Below the pieces are notes generated by a model. That model saw only the letters and a list, made by a program, of their open reading frames with translations. It was not told where the DNA came from and ran no database searches. Of a stretch of 6,002 nucleotides of DNA, positions 1 through 4,268 are shown piece by piece. The DNA is from Bacilli bacterium (GTDB lineage: Bacteria; Bacillota_I; Bacilli_A; RF39; UBA660), in the NCBI GenBank assembly GCA_017470045.1, contig JAFUFG010000213.1, forward strand, positions 1 to 6,002, written 5' to 3'. Positions within the stretch are counted from its first letter, which is position 1, and each line of letters opens with the position of its first letter. Made by a program: the position numbers and the translations under genes.

Positions 1-180
1 TTGATTATCATATTCCGAAGAGTCATACTCTTCTTCTTTCATAATTGCTTGTACTCCTTCTTGAACTTCTTCAGGATACTCTTTATATATTCTTTCTGGT
101 AGAGTTAATTCTTTTTTGGTACAGGCAATTGTTAGAATCGATACGAATAATAGTAATGCGACTACTGCTATTTTTTTCAT
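1..180 (-). CDS. Small lipoprotein, partial (C-terminus beyond window edge)
   Basis: Reading from an ATG at 178-180, sixty codons run open to the window edge, so the C-terminus is missing. The N-terminus is a typical lipoprotein signal peptide: two lysines after Met, a hydrophobic core (IAVVALLLFVSILTIA) and Cys20 in an LTIAC lipobox. That box is acceptable although Thr rather than Leu sits at -3. The mature part starts TKKELTLPERIYKEYPEEVQ and is strongly acidic (EEEYDSSEYDNQ at the visible end). It should be exported by Sec, lipidated on Cys20 and held on the outer face of the membrane. The start follows the acetyltransferase stop after one base, with GAGG six bases upstream, so it is probably translationally coupled. 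I do not recognise a family, and no function can be given from 60 residues. The signal peptide is clear; only the role is unknown. Confidence 0.8.
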   Translation of the reverse strand, partial: MKKIAVVALLLFVSILTIACTKKELTLPERIYKEYPEEVQEGVQAIMKEEEYDSSEYDNQ

Positions 181-181
181 A

Positions 182-742
182 TTATTCCTCAATCTTTCGA
201 ATCACTTTACATGGATTTCCCGCAGCTACTACATTATCTGGAATATCTTTATTTACCACACTTCCAGCACCAATTACTACATTATTACCAATTGTTACGC
301 CAGGAAGAATGCAGACATTACCACCAAACCAAACATCATTTCCAACTTTGATTGGTTTTGCATATTCTAATCCTTCATTTCTTTCATCCTTATTGATTGG
401 ATGACCAGATGTATAAAATCCACAATTTGGTCCAATAAAGACGTTATCTCCAAAAGTAATACCTCCAGCATCTAATAGCACTAAATTATGATTACTATAG
501 AAGTTTTCTCCCAACTCAATGTTATAACCATAGTCGCAGTAGAATGGTGCTTCAATTAAAAATTTTTCTTTTGTTTTTCCGATAATTTCTTTTAGTACTT
601 CCTTTTGTTCTTCTCTATAAGATGGTAAAAGATTATTAAAGGTAAAGCATAAATCTTTTGCTCTTACTCTTTCTAATTCTAATTCTTCATCATAGTTTGC
701 ATTATATATTTCATTTTTTAGCATTTTTTCTTTCTCTGTCAT
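182..742 (-). CDS. Sugar O-acetyltransferase, maltose/galactoside acetyltransferase family
   Basis: This 186-residue protein transfers acetyl from acetyl-CoA to a sugar hydroxyl, judging by its family (Maa, LacA, NodL). Residues 1-55 match the N-terminal Mac domain, with the typical opening MTEKEKMLKNEIYNANYDEE. Residues from about 60 to 180 form the left-handed beta-helix of hexapeptide repeats, for example ITFGDNVFIGPN and VGNDVWFGGNVCILPGVTIG. His114 in TSGHPIN fits the catalytic His115 of LacA, and the ending GNPCKVIRKI is the usual acetyl-CoA-side tail. Length is normal and nothing is missing. The start is fixed by GGAGG six bases upstream, placed inside the last codons of the racemase gene. 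Members are usually cytoplasmic trimers. The acceptor (maltose, glucose, galactoside or a wall sugar) cannot be decided from sequence. Its place after alanine racemase hints at an envelope-related role, but that is inference. Confidence 0.93.
   Translation of the reverse strand: MTEKEKMLKNEIYNANYDEELELERVRAKDLCFTFNNLLPSYREEQKEVLKEIIGKTKEKFLIEAPFYCDYGYNIELGENFYSNHNLVLLDAGGITFGDNVFIGPNCGFYTSGHPINKDERNEGLEYAKPIKVGNDVWFGGNVCILPGVTIGNNVVIGAGSVVNKDIPDNVVAAGNPCKVIRKIEE
187..190 (-). promoter_or_regulatory. Ribosome binding site of the lipoprotein gene, inside the acetyltransferase 3' end
   Basis: GAGG on the minus strand lies six bases before the ATG at 178-180, within the terminal GAG GAA codons of the acetyltransferase gene. 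The junction is identical over 13 bases to the alr-acetyltransferase junction. Confidence 0.75.
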
Positions 743-743
743 A

Positions 744-1817
744 TTATTCCTCCTCTACAAATATTCTTGGAACTCGATAAGAAATTGTACTTAAAATTTC
801 ATAATTAATTGTATGACATTTTTCTGCAATACTCTCTAATGTAACTAAGTCATTATCAAATACAAATACTTCATCTCCAACTTGAACATCAAGATCTGTT
901 ACATCAATCATGCAACTATCCATACAAACACTACCAAGTACTTTGCATTTTTTTCCTTTAACAACTACTTCTCCAATATTTGTTAGCTCTCTTCTATATC
1001 CATCTGCATATCCAATTGGGATTGTTGCCACTTTCATTTTCTTTGTTGTTTTATATTTTTGAGAATAGCTAATTGCTTGTCCTTCATCAATATCTTTTAG
1101 ATATGTAATATGAGTTATTAATTTAGCAATTGGTTCAATATCAATTTGATTTTTAACACCTTCATAAGACTCATATCCATACATAATAATTCCAGGTCTT
1201 ACTAAATTTGATACTCCATCATCATAATTCAATAATCCATTAGATGCGCTGGAATGAATATACTTTAAGTTAAAATGTTCCTTTAAAATACTTACAGCTT
1301 TTTTAAAGATGTCTAATTGATTATTCGTATATTCTTCATCAAAATCTGCAGAAGATAGATGAGTATATGTACCTTCTACTTGAATATTCTTATTCTTTTT
1401 AATCATTTCAATATAATCCTTTATTTTATCTAATTGAATACCAGTACGATTCATTCCTGTTTCGATTTCTAGATGAACTCTTATTGGAACATTAATACTT
1501 TCTATAAAAGTCTTTTCACTTACTCCTACAATTAGATTATATTTATGAATATCTTCTATTTCATCAACAGCAGGTTGATTTAATACAAATATTTCTTTTT
1601 CATACCCTAATTCTCTTAAGAAAATTGCTTCTTCTACCATTGCTACTGCAACAATATTAAAATGATTAATAACAGATAGTTTTTTATTAATATTCGTCCC
1701 ATATCCATTTGCCTTAATTACAGGCATTAATTCTTTACCCCCAACATATTCTTTTATCTTCTTTAAGTTGTTTAAAAACTTCGTTGTACTAACTTCTAAA
1801 GTAGTTGCTCTTTTCAT
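744..1817 (-). CDS. alr: Alanine racemase (PLP-dependent, fold type III)
   Basis: The 357-residue protein interconverts L- and D-alanine, supplying D-Ala for peptidoglycan; it is cytoplasmic and normally a dimer. The N-terminal barrel carries the PLP lysine Lys35 in PVIKANGYG. Other family residues, with Geobacillus Alr numbers, are Arg124 (136) in TGMNRTG, His153 (166) in THLSSAD, Arg207 (219) in LVRPGIIMYG, Tyr251 (265, the second catalytic base) in ISYSQKY, Tyr270 (284) in PIGYADGY, and Cys298-Met299-Asp300 (311-313). The odd point is Glu117 in VHLEIETGM, where Alr usually has the carbamylated Lys129. I chose the ATG at 1815-1817 because GGAG lies eight bases upstream and the protein then opens like other Alr proteins. 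A frame from TTG at 1868 would add 17 residues read through a terminator and promoter. It heads the alr-acetyltransferase-lipoprotein operon. A racemase for another amino acid, such as serine, remains possible. Confidence 0.93.
   Translation of the reverse strand: MKRATTLEVSTTKFLNNLKKIKEYVGGKELMPVIKANGYGTNINKKLSVINHFNIVAVAMVEEAIFLRELGYEKEIFVLNQPAVDEIEDIHKYNLIVGVSEKTFIESINVPIRVHLEIETGMNRTGIQLDKIKDYIEMIKKNKNIQVEGTYTHLSSADFDEEYTNNQLDIFKKAVSILKEHFNLKYIHSSASNGLLNYDDGVSNLVRPGIIMYGYESYEGVKNQIDIEPIAKLITHITYLKDIDEGQAISYSQKYKTTKKMKVATIPIGYADGYRRELTNIGEVVVKGKKCKVLGSVCMDSCMIDVTDLDVQVGDEVFVFDNDLVTLESIAEKCHTINYEILSTISYRVPRIFVEEE
749..755 (-). promoter_or_regulatory. Ribosome binding site of the acetyltransferase gene, inside the alr 3' end
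   Basis: GAGGAGG on the minus strand lies six bases before the ATG at 740-742 and overlaps the last sense codons of alr (GAG GAG GAA, Glu-Glu-Glu). The stop codon and the next ATG are separated by one base, so the ribosome can pass directly from one gene to the next. Confidence 0.85.
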
Positions 1818-1825
1818 TTCTATCA

Positions 1826-1829
1826 CTCC
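1826..1829 (-). promoter_or_regulatory. Ribosome binding site deciding the alr start
   Basis: GGAG on the minus strand, eight bases before the ATG at 1815-1817, supports that codon as the start. The upstream TTG at 1866-1868 has no such site correctly spaced and lies in the terminator loop. Confidence 0.8.
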
Positions 1830-1835
1830 AGTTTC

Positions 1836-1844
1836 ATTATAGCA
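1836..1844 (-). promoter_or_regulatory. Extended -10 promoter of the alr operon
   Basis: The minus strand reads TGCTATAAT, a perfect extended -10 (TGn plus TATAAT at 1836-1841), directly after the terminator U-tract. A TTGAAA at 1863-1868 is 21 bases away, too far for a normal -35, so the extended element probably suffices. The box ends 18 bases before the alr ATG, predicting a leader of about 12 bases that begins around the GGAG. Confidence 0.65.
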
Positions 1845-1845
1845 T

Positions 1846-1877
1846 AAGAAAAAGATTACCTTTTTCAATAATCTTTT
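1846..1877 (-). terminator. Rho-independent terminator of the YcxB-MFS-nitroreductase operon
   Basis: A perfect 9-bp inverted repeat on the minus strand (AAAAGATTA and TAATCTTTT, arms 1869-1877 and 1850-1858) has a 10-base loop and is followed by T-C-T-T, completing a TTTTTCTT tract. It lies 34 bases past the nitroreductase stop. The stem holds a single G-C pair, so efficiency could be modest and some read-through into alr is possible. Confidence 0.75.
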
Positions 1878-1911
1878 ACTTTACATTTTTATACTATATC
1901 TTATGTATACT

Positions 1912-2424
1912 TTATTTAAATTCCACTATTTCTTCTAATGGTTTTCTAGTTGTATGTAGTGGATTTGTCTTATAATCTGGTTCTCTATAACCAATATTTA
2001 AAAGTGCAACAGGGAAGTATTCTTGTGGAATATTAAATTCTTCTCTTAATACATCAGAATTGAAGAAACGAATCCAGATACTATCAATTCCAAGGTTAGT
2101 TGCTTCTAACATCATATGAGTTGTGATAATTGCACAATCTACTTCTGCAGAAGGATAATCTTCTCTTTCATTTACCCAAGCTTGTTCTTTATTTCCACAT
2201 ACCAGTATAGAAGTTTGTGCACCATATCGAAATTTAGTAGCTTTATCTAATTTTTCTCTTGCTTCTTCCGAATCTAATACATAGATTTTTACTGGTTGGG
2301 CATTCTTTGCCGTAGGAGCAAGTCTACCTGCTTCTAAGATTTTTTTAATATCATTCATTTCTACTTTATGAGTAGAAAACTTTCTCACAGACTCTCTATT
2401 TCTAATTATTTCTTCGAAGTTCAT
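1912..2424 (-). CDS. Nitroreductase-family FMN oxidoreductase
   Basis: This 170-residue protein belongs to the nitroreductase family, NAD(P)H-dependent flavoenzymes that usually bind FMN as dimers in the cytoplasm and reduce nitro groups, quinones or flavins. Residues 8-16 (RNRESVRKF) are the N-terminal FMN phosphate-binding motif. APTAKNAQP at 36-44 matches the APSxxNxQPW block, with Val in place of Trp. LLNIGYREPD near 142-151 is the C-terminal glycine motif, and RKPLEEIV at 160-167 is the usual ending. At 170 residues it is a short but complete member. Its ATG overlaps the TGA of the transporter gene in ATGA, with AAAGGAGG seven bases upstream, so the two are translationally coupled. It is the last gene of its operon and is followed by a hairpin terminator. 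The true substrate is unknown; coupling to a transporter suggests a shared small-molecule substrate or detoxification role, as inference only. Confidence 0.92.
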   Translation of the reverse strand: MNFEEIIRNRESVRKFSTHKVEMNDIKKILEAGRLAPTAKNAQPVKIYVLDSEEAREKLDKATKFRYGAQTSILVCGNKEQAWVNEREDYPSAEVDCAIITTHMMLEATNLGIDSIWIRFFNSDVLREEFNIPQEYFPVALLNIGYREPDYKTNPLHTTRKPLEEIVEFK

Positions 2425-3623
2425 ATTACTTCCTCCTTTTGTACATTTTCATATTTATTCAATTTACTAATATTATATCCCATGTATACCATACCTATTG
2501 TTAAAAGAATTAATAACACATTTAAAGAATTTGGTATTTGTAAGAAAGATAGAATAATTACTAACTCATAACTTAGTACTCTACCAATATTTAATATTAA
2601 TTCTTTGATTGCAAGAAACTCTATCTGTTTATCTTCATCTAATAAATTACTATTACAAATATTGTACATTCGTATTTCTGCAATCATTCCAAGTAGTCCT
2701 GCAAATACAGTAAAACAAATATTATAAAGTACCATGGTTATATTTGTTGGGAAGAACAATAATAAGAATAATGATATTGCAGGAACAATACTGGAAAATA
2801 TAATGATTCCTTTATCTTTCTTTCCTTTAAATTTCTTTTGATAGAATTGAATGTATAAAATCTTTAATACTGTCGCAATTGATGTAATTATACCTAGGTT
2901 CATATCAGTTTTAAAAGAATTAAAGATAATGACTGTTGTAAGAATACTAAGTGCTCCATCACTTGCTGCAAATCCGATTAATAATTCCGTAAAATAAGTT
3001 TTACGGATTGCTTTATATTTCTTTAAATAATCCCATGTTTCTAAATACGTAACATCTGGTAACTTGTAATCTTTTTCTGTCTTAATAAAGAATGATAATA
3101 CAATTACAATTGCAGAAAGAATCGCAATAATAATTGCAGTACTTTCAAAGTTCGATGTTGTAATAATTGCTCCTAATAATAATGGTGTAACAATTCCTAC
3201 AATAGAACCTACTATGTTATTTACTGTAGTAAACCTCGTACGATCTTTGTTGTCAATTTTATTTGCCATAAAAATATTATATGGATACCAATATGTCGAT
3301 AATGCTATTCCATTTAGCATAGCAACGAATGGTAAATATTTTATAATTCTGTCTTGTAATAATACAATGGCAAGCATATAAATAAAATTTAATATGACTC
3401 CAAATCGATACATTTCAATTCGATATTTACGATTTACAATAACAGCTATTACTAATGTTAATAATCCTAAAAAGAAATAAGAAATCATGTAATACTCTGA
3501 TAACGACATGACTCCTTCTTTACTAGTCTTTAAAAAATAAGCGGTTAAAAACGGTCCTAAGAAAATAGACATTATTGTCTTTAGTGCTGAAATGGTGATA
3601 AGCACTTTTTGTTCTTGTTTCAT
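2421..3623 (-). CDS. MFS-type 12-helix membrane transporter
   Basis: The 400-residue protein is almost wholly hydrophobic, with about twelve membrane segments, roughly at residues 7-31, 41-64, 72-91, 97-120, 136-156, 161-180, 215-237, 242-262, 272-293, 295-317, 337-359 and 363-384. A basic cytoplasmic loop (about 181-214) separates two six-helix halves, the usual plan of major facilitator transporters, and the length is typical. The short loop after helix 2 (NRKYRIEMYR) is basic but lacks a clean GxxxDRxGRR motif, so the exact subfamily is uncertain. A conserved-looking stretch before helix 11 (EFLAIKELILNIGRVLSY) should help assign it. The start lies nine bases after the stop of the YcxB-like gene, with GAGG four bases upstream, which is a rather short spacing. 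The end overlaps the nitroreductase start by four bases. The substrate and direction of transport cannot be read from the sequence. Confidence 0.85.
   Translation of the reverse strand: MKQEQKVLITISALKTIMSIFLGPFLTAYFLKTSKEGVMSLSEYYMISYFFLGLLTLVIAVIVNRKYRIEMYRFGVILNFIYMLAIVLLQDRIIKYLPFVAMLNGIALSTYWYPYNIFMANKIDNKDRTRFTTVNNIVGSIVGIVTPLLLGAIITTSNFESTAIIIAILSAIVIVLSFFIKTEKDYKLPDVTYLETWDYLKKYKAIRKTYFTELLIGFAASDGALSILTTVIIFNSFKTDMNLGIITSIATVLKILYIQFYQKKFKGKKDKGIIIFSSIVPAISLFLLLFFPTNITMVLYNICFTVFAGLLGMIAEIRMYNICNSNLLDEDKQIEFLAIKELILNIGRVLSYELVIILSFLQIPNSLNVLLILLTIGMVYMGYNISKLNKYENVQKEEVI
2432..2439 (-). promoter_or_regulatory. Ribosome binding site of the nitroreductase gene, inside the transporter gene
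   Basis: AAAGGAGG is read on the minus strand seven bases before the ATG at 2422-2424. It lies within the last sense codons of the transporter gene, where AAG GAG GAA encodes Lys-Glu-Glu. With the ATGA overlap this indicates translational coupling. Confidence 0.85.
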
Positions 3624-3632
3624 AAATCCTCA

Positions 3633-4202
3633 CTATTTATTTTTATATTTATATCTATTACTATTATCTATAATTAAATCTGTTTTTTTTAATTTTTTTA
3701 ATTCTTCTAAGATTGGATCTTTATATTCTGTACTAATTCCAATCATTATCATTGTTTCATCTTTTGGCAAGAATACTACAGAATATTTATTGACTAAAAC
3801 CTTTTCAATCGAATCCCAGTCTAATTGTAATTTTTGATTTTTCTTTTCAATCTTTACTTCATTTTTAGTAATCTCAAAAATAGTTTCTTCTTTATTTTCT
3901 AAATATAATTTCAAACGTTTTTTTACGGCAATTAGTCCTTTAATATAGATAAATATTAATGCCATTATCACTCCGATTAGAGCATAGTCTAAGACGGTAT
4001 ATCCACTCCAAAATATGAAGGATGCGAAGAATAAAATATAACAGATGCACACTCCTAATCCGATAGCATAATTTATACTTAATCCTCTCGCTTTTTTCTT
4101 TGGATTATTTCTTATTCGTTTATGGAATGCTGCGATGAATAAAAATTCATCATAAAACCTTTTATCAAGTTCTTGATCATGACTTTTTACTACTATTTTC
4201 AT
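3633..4202 (-). CDS. YcxB-like membrane protein with two transmembrane helices
   Basis: The 189-residue protein has a short charged N-terminus (MKIVVKSHDQELDKRFYDEF), two adjacent membrane helices at about residues 44-66 and 70-88, and a soluble C-terminal part that looks like small beta-strands. The segment LQLDWDSIEKVLVNKYSVVFLPKDE, roughly residues 124-149, has the pattern of a WxxI turn followed by a strand and a PK motif. This resembles the C-terminal domain of the YcxB family, whose function is unknown. The assignment rests on this pattern and the two-helix layout only. It is the first gene of an operon with the transporter and nitroreductase. The start is supported by GAGGTG four bases upstream, and a promoter-like box lies in front. 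A regulatory or accessory role for the transporter is a guess. Confidence 0.72.
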   Translation of the reverse strand: MKIVVKSHDQELDKRFYDEFLFIAAFHKRIRNNPKKKARGLSINYAIGLGVCICYILFFASFIFWSGYTVLDYALIGVIMALIFIYIKGLIAVKKRLKLYLENKEETIFEITKNEVKIEKKNQKLQLDWDSIEKVLVNKYSVVFLPKDETMIMIGISTEYKDPILEELKKLKKTDLIIDNSNRYKYKNK

Positions 4203-4207
4203 ATAAC

Positions 4208-4213
4208 ACCTCT
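4208..4213 (-). promoter_or_regulatory. Ribosome binding site of the YcxB-like gene
   Basis: GAGGTG on the minus strand lies about four to five bases before the ATG at 4200-4202 and supports that start. It sits close to the predicted transcription start, at the very 5' end of the expected mRNA. Confidence 0.7.
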
Positions 4214-4221
4214 TAATTAAG

Positions 4222-4230
4222 ATTAGAGCA
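4222..4230 (-). promoter_or_regulatory. Extended -10 promoter of the YcxB-MFS-nitroreductase operon
   Basis: The minus strand reads TTATGCTCTAAT immediately after the terminator U-tract. TCTAAT (4222-4227) differs from TATAAT by one base and carries the TGn extension (TGC at 4228-4230). No good -35 is found at 16-18 bases, as expected for an extended -10 promoter. A start about seven bases downstream would give a leader of only 12-13 bases, beginning next to the ribosome binding site. It is the only promoter-like sequence in the 64-base gap. Confidence 0.5.
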
Positions 4231-4234
4231 TAAC

Positions 4235-4268
4235 AAAAAAGATATTGATTGTAGATTCAATATCTTTT
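4235..4268 (-). terminator. Rho-independent terminator of the surface-protein gene
   Basis: A perfect 12-bp inverted repeat (AAAAGATATTGA and TCAATATCTTTT on the minus strand, arms 4257-4268 and 4237-4248) encloses an 8-base loop. On the minus strand it is followed by two further T's, giving a run of six counting the stem end. The stem has only two G-C pairs, which is weak by E. coli standards but common in AT-rich Bacillota. The stop codon of the surface protein (4267-4269) overlaps the first stem bases. The plus strand is also T-rich past the stem, but no plus-strand gene needs it. Confidence 0.88.

Noticed and set aside
17..33. Inverted repeat GAAGAGT...ACTCTTC with a 3-base loop
   Set aside because: It lies inside the lipoprotein coding sequence, has no T-tract, and is explained by repeated Glu and Ser codons.
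45..404. Plus-strand reading frames at 45-404 and 116-370
   Set aside because: They lie antisense to the acetyltransferase and lipoprotein genes, have no ribosome site and no recognisable protein pattern; the minus-strand genes have clear motifs.
701..710. TATAAT-like sequence on the minus strand within the acetyltransferase gene
   Set aside because: It lies in the conserved codons for IYNAN, without a TGn extension or downstream gene start at a sensible distance.
2421..2424. Possibility that UGA is read as Trp, as in Mycoplasma
   Set aside because: The transporter gene ends at a TGA in a classical ATGA overlap with the nitroreductase, and Trp in the genes is encoded by TGG, so the standard bacterial code fits.
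2368..2571. Plus-strand frame across the nitroreductase-transporter junction
   Set aside because: It is antisense to two well-supported coupled genes and shows no ribosome site or family features.
3592..3837. Plus-strand frame antisense to the YcxB-like and transporter genes
   Set aside because: Low-complexity hydrophobic translation from the reverse of AT-rich coding sequence; no start signal.
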